Program-made: the position numbers and the translations under genes | Shown here: positions 8,418 to 17,496 of the stretch, in pieces | How positions within the stretch are numbered: the first letter of the stretch is position 1 | Layout of the letters: every line of letters starts with the position of its first letter | NCBI RefSeq assembly: GCF_900102925.1 | Contig: NZ_FNKI01000002.1 | Coordinates: 1,240,001-1,304,000 of the forward strand | Direction of reading: 5' to 3' | From: Flagellimonas zhangzhouensis | GTDB taxonomy: Bacteria > Bacteroidota > Bacteroidia > Flavobacteriales > Flavobacteriaceae | Length of the DNA: 64,000 nt | Notes under the pieces: generated by a model | The model's database searches: none | Seen by the model: the letters and a program-made list of their open reading frames with translations, nothing else | Told to the model about the DNA's origin: nothing

Positions 8418-9290
8418 TTATCCAACCACTTCTTTCACTTTTACGCCAATTTCAGCTGGGGAATCCACTACGTGAATACCACATTCTTTCATAATTCTTT
8501 TCTTGGCTTGGGCCGTGTCATCGCTACCACCAACAATAGCTCCAGCGTGTCCCATGGTACGTCCAGCAGGTGCAGTTTCACCAGCGATGAATCCAACGAT
8601 TGGTTTTTTGCTTCCGCTTTCTTTGTACCATCTTGCAGCTTCTGCTTCCAATTGACCACCAATTTCACCGATCATTACCACACATTCGGTTTCTGGGTCG
8701 TTGATCAAAAGTTCAACCGCTTTTTTGGTTGTAGTACCGATAATTGGGTCACCACCAATACCAATGGCAGTTGTAATTCCCAATCCTTGACGTACTACTT
8801 GATCAGCAGCTTCATAAGTTAAGGTTCCAGATTTTGAAACGATACCAACTTTTCCTTTTTTGAAAACAAAGCCTGGCATAATACCCACTTTTGCTTCCCC
8901 TGGAGTAATAACCCCTGGACAGTTAGGACCAACCAAAGTACAGTCTTTATCTTGAATGTAATCGTTGGCTTTTACCATATCCGCTACTGGAATTCCTTCT
9001 GTGATGGTAATGATCACTTTGATTCCAGCATCAGCAGCTTCCATAATTGCGTCTGCAGCAAATGCAGGCGGCACAAAAATAATTGTGGTATCGGCACCAA
9101 CTTGTTCAACGGCATCAGCCACTGTATTAAAAACTGGTTTTCCAAGGTGTTCTTGACCTCCTTTTCCTGGAGTTACACCCCCAACCACGTTGGTTCCGTA
9201 ATCAATCATTTGTCCGGCGTGGAAAGTTCCCTCACTACCGGTAAATCCTTGTACAATTATTTTTGAATCTTTGTTTACTAAGACGCTCAT
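8418..9290 (-). CDS. sucD: Succinate-CoA ligase (ADP-forming) subunit alpha
   Basis: SucD forms, with SucC, the TCA-cycle enzyme interconverting succinyl-CoA and succinate with substrate-level phosphorylation. The 290-residue length is typical. The CoA-binding N-terminal domain begins [20 protein letters not shown], and the phosphohistidine loop is [13 protein letters not shown] near residue 250. sucC is not adjacent in this window. The gene has its own -7 element at 9312-9319 and its own terminator, so it appears monocistronic although it lies in the same orientation as the lipid A cluster. Confidence 0.96.
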   Translation of the reverse strand: MSVLVNKDSKIIVQGFTGSEGTFHAGQMIDYGTNVVGGVTPGKGGQEHLGKPVFNTVADAVEQVGADTTIIFVPPAFAADAIMEAADAGIKVIITITEGIPVADMVKANDYIQDKDCTLVGPNCPGVITPGEAKVGIMPGFVFKKGKVGIVSKSGTLTYEAADQVVRQGLGITTAIGIGGDPIIGTTTKKAVELLINDPETECVVMIGEIGGQLEAEAARWYKESGSKKPIVGFIAGETAPAGRTMGHAGAIVGGSDDTAQAKKRIMKECGIHVVDSPAEIGVKVKEVVG

Positions 9291-9311
9291 AGGTTTTACT
9301 TATTATTACTA

Positions 9312-9319
9312 CAAAAATA
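9312..9319 (-). promoter_or_regulatory. Putative sucD -7 element
   Basis: The minus strand reads TATTTTTG, matching TAnnTTTG, 21 nt before the sucD ATG, in the 60-nt gap after the lpxD-like gene. No well-spaced -33 TTG was identified. Confidence 0.45.
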
Positions 9320-9350
9320 GGGTATGCTACAATTTTTAGCCACCTATTTT

Positions 9351-10286
9351 TTAAATCTTTTTTAATTTTTGAAGGATTTCTGGAATCTTTTTCACCAATG
9401 CAATTTGTTTCAGTTTTTCCCTAGCTTCTTCGGCAGGATATCCGAAATAAGTCTTCCCTCCTTCCAATGATTTTGAGATGCCTGATTGGGCCAAAATCAC
9501 TGCTTTTTTTCCAATGGTGGCTCCACTTGTGATTCCCACTTGGCCCCAAAGGGTAACTTCATCTTCGATAATGCAACAGCCTGCAATTCCAACATGGGAG
9601 GCAATCAAACATTTTTTGCCTATCACGGTGTCGTGGCCCACTTGGATTTGATTATCCAGTTTAGCACCTTCTTTTATAGTTGTGTCACCAGTTACTCCAC
9701 GGTCAATGGTACAGGATGCACCAATGTCCACATTGTTTTCGATGACTACTCTTCCGCCAGAAAGTAATTTATCAAAACCTTCTGGACGATTTTTATAGTA
9801 AAAGGCATCGGCACCCAAAACCGTATTGGCATGAATGGTTACATTATCGCCCAAAATACAATGGTCATAAATGGTCACGTTGGGATGAATCAAACAATTC
9901 TTTCCAATTTTCACATAGTTACCGATAAAAGCATTCGGTTGGACAATGGTCCCCTCTCCTATTTCGGCCGTTTCAGCAATGGATGCATTGGCACTTTGAA
10001 AAGGCTTAAAGTGTAATGTCAATTTGTTGAAATCTCTAAAGGGATCATCCGAAATCAACAATGCTTTACCCTCTGGACACTCCACCTCTTTGTTGATGAG
10101 AACAATAGTGGCTTTGGATTCAAGGGCTTTGTCATAATATTTGGGATGGTCCACAAATACAATATCACCTTCTTCTACTACATGGATTTCATTCATGCCC
10201 AATACAGGAAAATCATCTGCTCCAACATAATCGGAACCTATGATCTCTGCTATTGCCTTTAAGGTGTGGGCTTTAGGAAATTTCAT
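9351..10286 (-). CDS. LpxD-like UDP-3-O-acylglucosamine N-acyltransferase (second copy)
   Basis: A 311-residue left-handed beta-helix acyltransferase. It has an LpxD-type N-terminal uridine-binding region (about 1-95) and then hexapeptide repeats (about 100-270) such as IGKNCLIHPNVTIYDH and the QVGHDTVIGKKCLIASHVGIAG stretch that contains the LpxD-type catalytic His. It is paralogous to the canonical lpxD at 13048-14073, which lacks the C-terminal tail seen here. Two LpxD-like proteins near efp and lpxA are a recurring flavobacterial arrangement. Whether this copy acts on lipid A or another acyl acceptor cannot be decided from sequence. It lies 5 nt after efp. Confidence 0.85.
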   Translation of the reverse strand: MKFPKAHTLKAIAEIIGSDYVGADDFPVLGMNEIHVVEEGDIVFVDHPKYYDKALESKATIVLINKEVECPEGKALLISDDPFRDFNKLTLHFKPFQSANASIAETAEIGEGTIVQPNAFIGNYVKIGKNCLIHPNVTIYDHCILGDNVTIHANTVLGADAFYYKNRPEGFDKLLSGGRVVIENNVDIGASCTIDRGVTGDTTIKEGAKLDNQIQVGHDTVIGKKCLIASHVGIAGCCIIEDEVTLWGQVGITSGATIGKKAVILAQSGISKSLEGGKTYFGYPAEEAREKLKQIALVKKIPEILQKLKKI

Positions 10287-10291
10287 TTGCG

Positions 10292-10858
10292 CTATTCTTT
10301 AGCACGTTCCATATAGGCACTCTTCTCAGTGTCTATCTTAATTTTATCCCCTTCATTGATGAACAAAGGCACATTGATTCGTGCTCCAGTTTCAACAGTG
10401 GCGGGTTTTGTGGCGTTAGTGGCCGTATTTCCTTTCACTCCTGGTTCCGTGTGCGTCACTTCCAAAATAACACTTGCTGGCATTTCAACAGATAAAGGCA
10501 TGTTATCCTCAGCGTTAAAGATAATGGTCACTACTTCTCCCTCTTTCAATAAATCTGGAGTGTCCAAGTTATCTTTTTGCAAGGCAATTTGGTTGTAATC
10601 GTCCGTGTTCATAAAATGAAACGTGTCTCCCTCTGGGTACAAAAATTGATACGAACGAGTTTCCACACGAACATCATCAATCTTGTGTCCTGCGGAAAAC
10701 GTATTGTCGATTACCTTGCCAGTGGTTACACTTTTCAATTTGGTTCTTACAAATGCAGGTCCTTTACCTGGCTTCACGTGTAAAAACTCAATGATTTTGT
10801 AAATATCATGGTTGTAACGGATGCACAACCCTTTTCTAATATCTGAAGTACTTGCCAT
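10292..10858 (-). CDS. efp: Translation elongation factor P
   Basis: EF-P relieves ribosome stalling at polyproline stretches. The 188-residue protein has the three beta-barrel domains of the family. The modified lysine is predicted at residue 32 in the loop VKPGKGPAFVR, and the C-terminal domain ends with GARINVPLFINEGDKIKIDT, the EF-P signature region. It sits between lpxA (4 nt upstream) and the second lpxD-like gene. No EpmA/EpmB modification genes are present in this window. Confidence 0.97.
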   Translation of the reverse strand: MASTSDIRKGLCIRYNHDIYKIIEFLHVKPGKGPAFVRTKLKSVTTGKVIDNTFSAGHKIDDVRVETRSYQFLYPEGDTFHFMNTDDYNQIALQKDNLDTPDLLKEGEVVTIIFNAEDNMPLSVEMPASVILEVTHTEPGVKGNTATNATKPATVETGARINVPLFINEGDKIKIDTEKSAYMERAKE

Positions 10859-10862
10859 AAAA

Positions 10863-11648
10863 TTAATTTGAACTAAAATATCCTTTCATAATTCCGCGTT
10901 GCGAATCCCTAATAAACTGAAGAATTTCGTCTCTTTCGGGAGTTGCTTCCATTTCAGCTTCGATAATGGAGGCCGCTTGTGAATTGTTGTAGTTTTTTTG
11001 ATAAAGTATACGGTATACATCTTGAATCTCACGAATCTTCGCAGCTTCAAAGCCTCTTCTTCGGAGTCCGATGGAATTGATACCTACATATGATAAGGGC
11101 TCACGAGCCGCTTTTACGAATGGTGGCACATCTTTTCTCACCAAAGAACCACCTGTGACAAAAGCATGATTCCCGATGGAAACAAATTGATGCACGGCGA
11201 CCATTCCTGCTAAAACCACATTCTGACCTATGGTCACGTGGCCTGCTAAAGTGGAATTGTTACTGAATATACATCCATCACCTACGAAACAATCGTGGGC
11301 AATATGACAGTAAGCCATGATAAGACAGTTGTTTCCAATCACCGTTTTCATTCGGTCGGAAGTTCCTTTGTTGATCGTGGCACACTCACGAATTGTGGTG
11401 TTGTCACCAATGTGTACGGTTGTTTCTTCCCCTTGGTATTTAAGGTCTTGTGGCATGGCGGAAATTACAGCACCAGGGAAAATATTACAGTTTTTTCCAA
11501 TGCGCGCGCCTTCCATGATGGTTACGTTGGATCCAATCCAAGTGCCCTCGCCAATGGTCACATTATTATGTATGGTTGTAAAGGGCTCTATCACCACGTT
11601 TTTGGCAATTTTTGCTCCTGGGTGAACGTATGCTAGTGGCTGGTTCAT
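10863..11648 (-). CDS. lpxA: Acyl-[ACP]-UDP-N-acetylglucosamine O-acyltransferase
   Basis: LpxA adds the first 3-hydroxyacyl chain to UDP-GlcNAc in lipid A synthesis. The 261-residue protein shows consecutive hexapeptide repeats of the left-handed beta-helix (about 10-190), the catalytic-region motif MAYCHIAHDCFVGDGC and the acyl-chain-ruler region GMVAVHQFVSIG, then a helical C-terminal domain beginning GINSIGLRRRGF. The start follows the lpxC/fabZ stop directly with no gap, so coupling is likely. Confidence 0.97.
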   Translation of the reverse strand: MNQPLAYVHPGAKIAKNVVIEPFTTIHNNVTIGEGTWIGSNVTIMEGARIGKNCNIFPGAVISAMPQDLKYQGEETTVHIGDNTTIRECATINKGTSDRMKTVIGNNCLIMAYCHIAHDCFVGDGCIFSNNSTLAGHVTIGQNVVLAGMVAVHQFVSIGNHAFVTGGSLVRKDVPPFVKAAREPLSYVGINSIGLRRRGFEAAKIREIQDVYRILYQKNYNNSQAASIIEAEMEATPERDEILQFIRDSQRGIMKGYFSSN

Positions 11649-13055
11649 TTAGTCTTGTTTTACTTTTACGATTTGTGCCATCAATTCTGCTTCTGATACT
11701 AATTTACCGTTGGCATAGGCATAAGCTTGCATGTGGCAGATTCCCCTACGAATAGGTGAAATCAAATCACATTTAAAAATCAAGGTATCCCCTGGAACTA
11801 CTTGCTGTTTGAACTTTACATTGTCCATTTTCATAAAAAATGTCAAGTAGTTTTCTGGGTCAGGAACCGTACTCAACACCAAAATCCCTCCTGTTTGAGC
11901 CATAGCTTCTACCTGTAACACACCAGGCATTACGGGAGCTCCAGGAAAGTGCCCTACAAAAAAGGGCTCGTTCATGGTTACATTTTTCACCCCAACCACA
12001 TGCGAATCAGAAAGTTCCAAAATCTTATCCACCAATAAAAATGGAGGACGGTGTGGCAATTTGGCCATGATTTTGTTTACATCCATCAATGGTTCTTGGT
12101 GCAAATCATAGCTAGGAACTTTATTGCGCTTTTCAATTTTGATGATTTTGGACAATTTTTTGGCGAATTGCGTATTCACAAAATGTCCAGGCTTGTTGGC
12201 AATCACCTTGCCCCTAATTCTGCTTCCAGCCAAGGCTAAATCACCAATTACATCCAATAATTTATGTCTTGCCGCTTCATTGGGATAATGAAGGGTAAGG
12301 TTGTCCAAAATCCCATTAGGCTTTACAGACAGTTTTTCTTTGTTAAATGCTTTCTCCAGTTTTTTCATGGTGGCTTCGGAAATCTCCTTGTCCACATAAA
12401 CAATGGCATTATTAAGATCACCACCCTTGATTAAGCCATGCTCCAACAACATTTCAATTTCATGAAGAAAACTGAATGTTCTTGCATCCGCAATTTCCTC
12501 TTTGAAATCGGACATTTTTTCCAAGGTGGCATTTTGGGTGCCCAATACTTTAGTACCAAAATCAACCATTGTGGTGACTTGGTAATGATCTGAAGGAATT
12601 ATGGTAATCTCACTTCCTGTGGTTTCATCTTTATAGGAAATAACATCTTTTACAATGTATTCTTCTCTTTCTTGTTCTTGTTCAACAATACCTGCTTCTT
12701 CCAAAGCCTTCACAAAAAACTTGGATGACCCATCCATGATTGGTGGCTCAGGAGCGTCCAATTCAATTAGAACGTTATCGATATCCAAACCAACCAAAGC
12801 AGCCAAAACGTGCTCTGAAGTATGGATTTTGACACCATTTTTTTCCAAGTTGGTACCTCGTTGGGTATTAACCACATAGTTGGCATCTGCTTCGATAATA
12901 GGTTCCCCCTCAAGGTCTATCCTTTTAAAGGCAAAACCATGGTTTTCCTGAGCAGGTAAAAAACTCATGGTCACGTTTTCACCTGTATGTAACCCCACGC
13001 CTTGAAGGGTTACTTTATTCTGTATAGTGCGTTGTTTGTTGCTTATCTTACTCAC
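11649..13055 (-). CDS. lpxC/fabZ: Bifunctional LpxC deacetylase / FabZ dehydratase
   Basis: A fusion of UDP-3-O-acyl-GlcNAc deacetylase (about residues 5-300) with 3-hydroxyacyl-ACP dehydratase (about 320-468), as is usual in Bacteroidota. LpxC landmarks are GVGLHTG, the zinc ligand region HTSEHVLAAL and the HKLLDVIGDLALAG segment. FabZ landmarks are LPHRPPFLLVDKI (catalytic His) and GHFPGAPVMPGVLQVEAMAQ (catalytic Glu). The start is a GTG at 13055 (MSKISNKQ) or a TTG at 13061; both overlap the lpxD stop region, so translation is coupled. The fusion ties membrane fatty acid supply to lipid A synthesis. Confidence 0.96.
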   Translation of the reverse strand: MSKISNKQRTIQNKVTLQGVGLHTGENVTMSFLPAQENHGFAFKRIDLEGEPIIEADANYVVNTQRGTNLEKNGVKIHTSEHVLAALVGLDIDNVLIELDAPEPPIMDGSSKFFVKALEEAGIVEQEQEREEYIVKDVISYKDETTGSEITIIPSDHYQVTTMVDFGTKVLGTQNATLEKMSDFKEEIADARTFSFLHEIEMLLEHGLIKGGDLNNAIVYVDKEISEATMKKLEKAFNKEKLSVKPNGILDNLTLHYPNEAARHKLLDVIGDLALAGSRIRGKVIANKPGHFVNTQFAKKLSKIIKIEKRNKVPSYDLHQEPLMDVNKIMAKLPHRPPFLLVDKILELSDSHVVGVKNVTMNEPFFVGHFPGAPVMPGVLQVEAMAQTGGILVLSTVPDPENYLTFFMKMDNVKFKQQVVPGDTLIFKCDLISPIRRGICHMQAYAYANGKLVSEAELMAQIVKVKQD

Positions 13056-14073
13056 CTTCAACCTTTTTTTCGATGTTGGAGATTTTATTTACCAGTTTCG
13101 GTAAATTTTTAAAATGTACGTATGATTTATTGTAGTCCGCGTAACTCAATGCTGGAGATCCTTGAAGCACTTCATCGTCCTTAACGTTCCTACCAATTCC
13201 TGATTGGGCTTGAATGCGAACACGATCACCAATTGTGATGTGCCCAACAATTCCTACTTGGCCTCCAATTAAACAATGCTTGCCTATTTTGGTGGATCCT
13301 GCCACGCCTGTTTGAGCTGCAATGGCCGTATGCTCTCCAATCTCAACATTGTGCGCAATTTGGATCTGATTATCCAACTTCACCCCTTTTCTTAGAATAG
13401 TGGAGCCCAAAGTGGCACGGTCGATTGTTGTGCCAGCTCCTATATCTACATTGTCCTCTATAATAACGTTTCCTGTCTGGGGCACTTTGCTATATTCTCC
13501 ATTTGCATTGGGGGTAAAACCAAATCCATCGGCACCGATAATGGCACCTCCGTGAATAACACAATTGTTCCCAATAATGGTTTCTGAATATATTTTAGCT
13601 CCTGCAAAAACAACAACATTATCACCTATTCTTACATTGTCGCCAATAAAAGCATTGGGATGAATCTTAACATTGTCGCCTATGCTCACATTGCTTCCCA
13701 AATAGGCAAAGGCGCCTAAATAAAAACCTTCTCCATATTCAGCACTTTCTGAAATGTAAGAAGGATTTTCAATGCCAACTTTGTTGTTTTTTACTTGGTT
13801 GTAGTATTCCAATAATTTGGAAAAGGACTTATACGCATCCTCTACCTTAATTAATGTGGTAGAAATGGATTGCTCAGGCACAAAATCCTTGTTTACTATG
13901 GTTATAGAGGCTTTTGTCGAATATATATATGAGGTGTATTTTGGATTGGCCAAAAAGGTCAAGGACCCTGATTCACCTTCTTCTATCTTAGACAATTTAT
14001 GGACAGCAATTTGAGGATTTCCCTCAACTTCCCCCTCTAGGATTCCGGCAATTTGGGTAGCTGTAAATTTCAT
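13048..14073 (-). CDS. lpxD: UDP-3-O-(3-hydroxyacyl)glucosamine N-acyltransferase
   Basis: LpxD adds the N-linked 3-hydroxyacyl chain in lipid A synthesis. The 341-residue protein has the N-terminal uridine-binding domain (MKFTATQIAGIL, about 1-100), then hexapeptide repeats (about 105-310) with the catalytic His region QIQIAHNVEIGEHTAIAAQTGVAG, and a short C-terminal helix. The ATG at 14073 was chosen over a longer frame because TACTTTTG, a -7 element, lies only five bases upstream (14079-14086), which predicts a leaderless mRNA and excludes the earlier start. It is the first gene of the lpxD-lpxC/fabZ-lpxA-efp-lpxD2 operon. Confidence 0.95.
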   Translation of the reverse strand: MKFTATQIAGILEGEVEGNPQIAVHKLSKIEEGESGSLTFLANPKYTSYIYSTKASITIVNKDFVPEQSISTTLIKVEDAYKSFSKLLEYYNQVKNNKVGIENPSYISESAEYGEGFYLGAFAYLGSNVSIGDNVKIHPNAFIGDNVRIGDNVVVFAGAKIYSETIIGNNCVIHGGAIIGADGFGFTPNANGEYSKVPQTGNVIIEDNVDIGAGTTIDRATLGSTILRKGVKLDNQIQIAHNVEIGEHTAIAAQTGVAGSTKIGKHCLIGGQVGIVGHITIGDRVRIQAQSGIGRNVKDDEVLQGSPALSYADYNKSYVHFKNLPKLVNKISNIEKKVEGE

Positions 14074-14078
14074 CTGTG

Positions 14079-14086
14079 CAAAAGTA
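14079..14086 (-). promoter_or_regulatory. Putative lpxD operon -7 element
   Basis: The minus strand reads TACTTTTG (TAnnTTTG) with only five bases before the lpxD ATG. It lies in the 23-nt gap after the HD phosphohydrolase stop. It decides the lpxD start and implies a leaderless transcript. Confidence 0.6.
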
Positions 14087-14096
14087 ACAAAATTTG

Positions 14097-15317
14097 TTAA
14101 ACGGCTTCCTTTGGGTAGCAACTGTAATATTTGGTTACAGTCTTGGCCAAAGCCTTTAAACTAAGTTGGTCCGATTCCTTAAGAACATCGGTGACTTTGC
14201 CATTCTTTTTTAGAATGCTAATGGCTTGTTCCTTACCATATGCTCTGTTCGAGATTTCTCCTTGAAACACAAAATTGGACGCATCATCTTCGGAAAGATT
14301 GTGCTTTTCCATTAATGAGCTCAACCTTTGTGTCATTTTTTCTTCATCAATTGGCTGCTTTTTGATTTTTATGTGCAACAATTTGCGATTAAGCAACATC
14401 TGACAAAGTTTGGAAAGCACCAAATCATCATGAAACTGCCAGTTTTTAATGGCCGAAAGCACATCTACATCATCCAATTGGGCAAAGGTTTTCAGAGTAT
14501 CCAGCTTTAATGGACTCTCATTGTTCCTTAAAAAAAACATTAGGGGATGACTCGCAGTTAATTCAACATCTTGCTTCAACAACAGTCGAGCGCGCTGCAT
14601 AATTCGAACCAATAATTGTTCTGCCACCAATCCTGTTTTGTGCAAATACACTTGCCAATACATAAATCTACGGGCCATCAAAAATTTTTCTACGGCATAA
14701 ATAGCCTTCTCCTCTACCACCAAATTGCCATCAACTACATTCAACATGGAGATTAAGCGTTCGGAATTAATATTCCCTTCAGTTACTCCAGAATAAAAAC
14801 TATCCCTTTTTAAATAATCCAAACGGTCCATGTCCAGCTGACTGGACACCAACTGATTCAAGAAAGCTTTATGATAATCACCCTTAAAAATAGCAATTGC
14901 TATTTCGAGCTGTCCATCAAATTGTTGATTGAGCTCTTTCATAAATTCCAATGAAATCTGCTCATGGCTTATATCCTTGGCCACAAAACCTTCCAAAGCA
15001 TGGGAAAATGGCCCATGACCAATATCATGCAGTAAAATGGCACAAAGCAATCCATTTTCTTCTTCGGGAGAAATTTCAACATCCTTTAACTTGAGTACTT
15101 GGATTACCTTGGTCATTAAATGCATACTACCAAGGGCATGATGAAATCGAGTGTGGTGAGCCCCTGGATAAACCAAATATGAAAGGCCCATTTGAGAAAT
15201 CCTACGCAAACGTTGAAAATACGGATGCGAAATTAGGTTGAATATAAGTTCGTTGGGTGTTCCAATAAAACCGTAAATTGGATCGTTGAAAACATTAAGC
15301 TTATTGGTTTTTACCAA
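14097..15317 (-). CDS. HD-domain phosphohydrolase (dNTPase-like)
   Basis: A roughly 406-residue HD superfamily protein of the SAMHD1/dNTPase-like type common in Bacteroidota. The metal-binding residues are visible as TRFHHALGSMHL, then LLHDIGHGPFSHALE (the HD pair) and a downstream Asp in LDMDRLDYLKRDS. The start is uncertain. A GTG at 15338 would give MEIKQKHLVKTNK, but a -7 element TATCTTTG (15338-15345) overlaps that GTG, so a TTG at 15317 (LVKTNKLNVFNDPIYGF) is preferred. Possible substrates are dNTPs or other nucleotides. It diverges from porX with almost no spacer. Confidence 0.85.
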   Translation of the reverse strand: MVKTNKLNVFNDPIYGFIGTPNELIFNLISHPYFQRLRRISQMGLSYLVYPGAHHTRFHHALGSMHLMTKVIQVLKLKDVEISPEEENGLLCAILLHDIGHGPFSHALEGFVAKDISHEQISLEFMKELNQQFDGQLEIAIAIFKGDYHKAFLNQLVSSQLDMDRLDYLKRDSFYSGVTEGNINSERLISMLNVVDGNLVVEEKAIYAVEKFLMARRFMYWQVYLHKTGLVAEQLLVRIMQRARLLLKQDVELTASHPLMFFLRNNESPLKLDTLKTFAQLDDVDVLSAIKNWQFHDDLVLSKLCQMLLNRKLLHIKIKKQPIDEEKMTQRLSSLMEKHNLSEDDASNFVFQGEISNRAYGKEQAISILKKNGKVTDVLKESDQLSLKALAKTVTKYYSCYPKEAV

Positions 15318-15337
15318 GTGTTTTTGTTTTATTTCCA

Positions 15338-15345
15338 CAAAGATA
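15338..15345 (-). promoter_or_regulatory. Putative -7 element of HD phosphohydrolase gene
   Basis: The minus strand reads TATCTTTG (TAnnTTTG). It overlaps the GTG codon at 15338, which makes that codon an unlikely start and favours the TTG 20 nt downstream. It lies in the 36-bp region shared with the porX 5' end. Confidence 0.5.
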
Positions 15346-15353
15346 ACGACTAT

Positions 15354-16898
15354 ATGAACAAGATAACAATTCTTTGGGTCGATGATGAAATTGACCTATT
15401 AAAACCTCACATTCTTTTTCTTGAAAGCAAAAATTACAAAGTTGTGACCAGTCCCAGTGGTCAAGATGGGCTGGAAGAGATAAAGAATTCCTTTTTTGAT
15501 ATTGTTTTTTTGGATGAAAATATGCCAGGGCTTTCTGGCTTGGAAACCTTAAATGAAATAAAGAAATATGATGCCTCCATTCCTGTGGTTATGATCACCA
15601 AAAGCGAGGAGGAATATATAATGGATGAGGCCATCGGTTCTAAAATTGCCGATTACCTGATAAAACCCGTAAATCCCAATCAAATATTGTTGTCTTTGAA
15701 GAAGAGCTTAGACAATTCTAGGTTGGTATCGGAAAAAACCACATCGAATTATCAACAAGAATTCAGGAAAATTGCGATGGACCTTTCCATGGTCAATTCT
15801 TATGAAGAGTGGGCCGAATTATATAAAAAGCTAATTTACTGGGAGCTTGAACTGGAGCAAATTGAGGATTCAGGCATGTTCGAGATATTGGAAAGTCAAA
15901 AAGTTGAGGCCAATTCGCAGTTCAGTAAATTTATAGACAAAAACTATAAAAGCTGGTTTAAGGACGGAGATGCTCCCACCATGTCGCACACCCTATTTAA
16001 AAACAAGGTTCAACCTGAACTGGAAGGCAATAAAACCTTAATGGTGGTGATTGACAACCTTCGCTATGATCAATGGCTGGCTTTCGAAAAGACCCTTTCG
16101 GTTCATTATAAGAAAAAGCAAGAATCGGCCTATTGCAGTATTTTGCCAACCGCTACGCAATATGCCCGTAATGCTCTTTTTTCAGGGCTGATGCCTTCTG
16201 AAATGGAAAAAAGATATCCGAATTGGTGGAAGAACGATACCGATGAGGGTGGTAAAAACCTATTTGAAGCCGAGTTTTTAGGTGAGCAATTGAAACGTTT
16301 GGGACTTAACTTAAAGTGGGAGTACCATAAAATCAGCAATCTAAAGCAAGGTAAGCAACTAGCTTCCAACTTTAAAACCCAAAAGGATAATGACTTAACC
16401 GTTGTGGTCTATAATTTTGTGGATATGTTATCACATTCCAAAACTGAAATGGAAGTGGTTAAGGAATTGGCATCCAATGATAAAGCTTATCGTTCCCTAA
16501 CACTAAGCTGGTTCAAGAATTCGCCCTTATTGGATATAATTCAACAAGCGCAAGACTTAGGGATGAAACTTATATTGACTACCGACCACGGAACCATCAA
16601 TGTAAAACAGCCATCCAAGGTAATTGGTGACCGTGAAACGAGTTTGAATTTAAGGTACAAAACTGGTCGCAGCTTAACTTTTGAGGACAAGGATGTGCTT
16701 TCTACAAAAAATCCACAAGAAATATATCTTCCCAATATTAATTTAAGTAGCAGCTTTATTTTTGCCAAGAATGATCTTTTCTTCGCCTACCCCAATAACT
16801 ACAATCATTATGTAAGTTATTATAGGAATACCTACCAACACGGAGGGGTTTCTTTGGAAGAAATGATTGTTCCCTTTGTAGTTTTGGACCCAAAATAA
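15354..16898 (+). CDS. porX: PorX-type response regulator with PglZ domain (T9SS regulation)
   Basis: A 514-residue two-domain regulator. The N-terminal CheY-like receiver domain (about 1-120) has the acidic pair in LWVDDEID, the phosphoacceptor Asp54 in FLDENMPG and Lys in YLIKPVNPN. A helical linker follows, and from about residue 200 an alkaline-phosphatase-superfamily PglZ domain with MVVIDNLRYDQW and TTDHGTINV metal-binding motifs. In Bacteroidota PorX works with the histidine kinase PorY to control type IX secretion and gliding genes; family members also hydrolyse oligonucleotides. No porY or T9SS structural gene is in this window. The ATG at 15354 was chosen because the longer frame reads through the divergent promoter. 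Confidence 0.93.
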   Translation: MNKITILWVDDEIDLLKPHILFLESKNYKVVTSPSGQDGLEEIKNSFFDIVFLDENMPGLSGLETLNEIKKYDASIPVVMITKSEEEYIMDEAIGSKIADYLIKPVNPNQILLSLKKSLDNSRLVSEKTTSNYQQEFRKIAMDLSMVNSYEEWAELYKKLIYWELELEQIEDSGMFEILESQKVEANSQFSKFIDKNYKSWFKDGDAPTMSHTLFKNKVQPELEGNKTLMVVIDNLRYDQWLAFEKTLSVHYKKKQESAYCSILPTATQYARNALFSGLMPSEMEKRYPNWWKNDTDEGGKNLFEAEFLGEQLKRLGLNLKWEYHKISNLKQGKQLASNFKTQKDNDLTVVVYNFVDMLSHSKTEMEVVKELASNDKAYRSLTLSWFKNSPLLDIIQQAQDLGMKLILTTDHGTINVKQPSKVIGDRETSLNLRYKTGRSLTFEDKDVLSTKNPQEIYLPNINLSSSFIFAKNDLFFAYPNNYNHYVSYYRNTYQHGGVSLEEMIVPFVVLDPK

Positions 16899-16904
16899 AA
16901 AAAG

Positions 16905-17321
16905 TTGAAAAGAGAGTTTAAACTAAATGAAATTGATTCCGTAGCTAAAGAACTTATTGATAGATTTACGGACAAAGTTGTTTGCTTCTATGGCGACATG
17001 GGCGTTGGTAAAACAACTTTAATAAAAGCATTGGTCAAAGAAATTGGAGCAGTAGGTAACGCTAACAGTCCAACCTTTGGCTTGGTGAACGAATACTCCA
17101 ATTTAAACGATGAACCCATTGCCTACCATTTTGATTTTTATCGATTGAATGATGAAATGGAGGCATTGGATATGGGATTTGAAGATTATTTAAATTCAGA
17201 TGCATGGATGTTCATTGAATGGCCCGAAAAAATAAAATCACTCTTACCTTCAGATGCTGTGGGGGTATTCTTGCAGTTTGTCGATGAAAACACTCGTTCA
17301 ATCGAGTTAAATATTTCTTAA
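16905..17321 (+). CDS. tsaE: tRNA threonylcarbamoyladenosine biosynthesis ATPase TsaE
   Basis: TsaE is the P-loop ATPase of the complex that makes t6A37 in tRNAs decoding ANN codons. The 138-residue protein has the Walker A motif YGDMGVGKTTLIKAL at about 28-42, the switch-like NSPTFGLVNEY and the family motif IEWPEK near residue 108. The start appears to be TTG at 16905 (LKREFKLNEI), six bases after the porX stop; no ATG is nearby. It is probably cotranscribed with porX. Confidence 0.94.
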   Translation: MKREFKLNEIDSVAKELIDRFTDKVVCFYGDMGVGKTTLIKALVKEIGAVGNANSPTFGLVNEYSNLNDEPIAYHFDFYRLNDEMEALDMGFEDYLNSDAWMFIEWPEKIKSLLPSDAVGVFLQFVDENTRSIELNIS

Positions 17322-17407
17322 AGGGGTTTCCGTATATCTTCCCTGTAATTAATGTTCTAAGCAAGACGATTTCGATAAAGAGTACGATTTTAACGTTTAA
17401 AACCCAA

Positions 17408-17421
17408 TTTTATCGATAAAA
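17408..17421. promoter_or_regulatory. Perfect 14-bp palindrome upstream of small peptide gene
   Basis: TTTTATCGATAAAA is a perfect palindrome about 26 nt upstream of the -7 element at 17447-17454. A related half-site TTTCGATAAAG occurs near 17369. The placement upstream of the core promoter fits an activator site; this is inference. Confidence 0.35.
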
Positions 17422-17446
17422 TGTATGGTCAGTTGAAATATTTTCC

Positions 17447-17454
17447 TACATTTG
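17447..17454 (+). promoter_or_regulatory. Putative -7 element of small exported peptide gene
   Basis: TACATTTG matches TAnnTTTG, 42 nt before the ATG at 17497. The nearest TTG upstream (17432 region) is only 12 nt away, so a -33 element is not clear. Confidence 0.5.
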
Positions 17455-17496
17455 TCTTGTGAATGAATTCATTTATTAACCAAAAACTCTTTTACG

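Noticed and set aside
15354-16898. PglZ domain as a sign of a BREX or Pgl phage-defence system
   Set aside because: The PglZ domain is fused to a receiver domain in the standard PorX layout, and no other BREX/Pgl genes are present.
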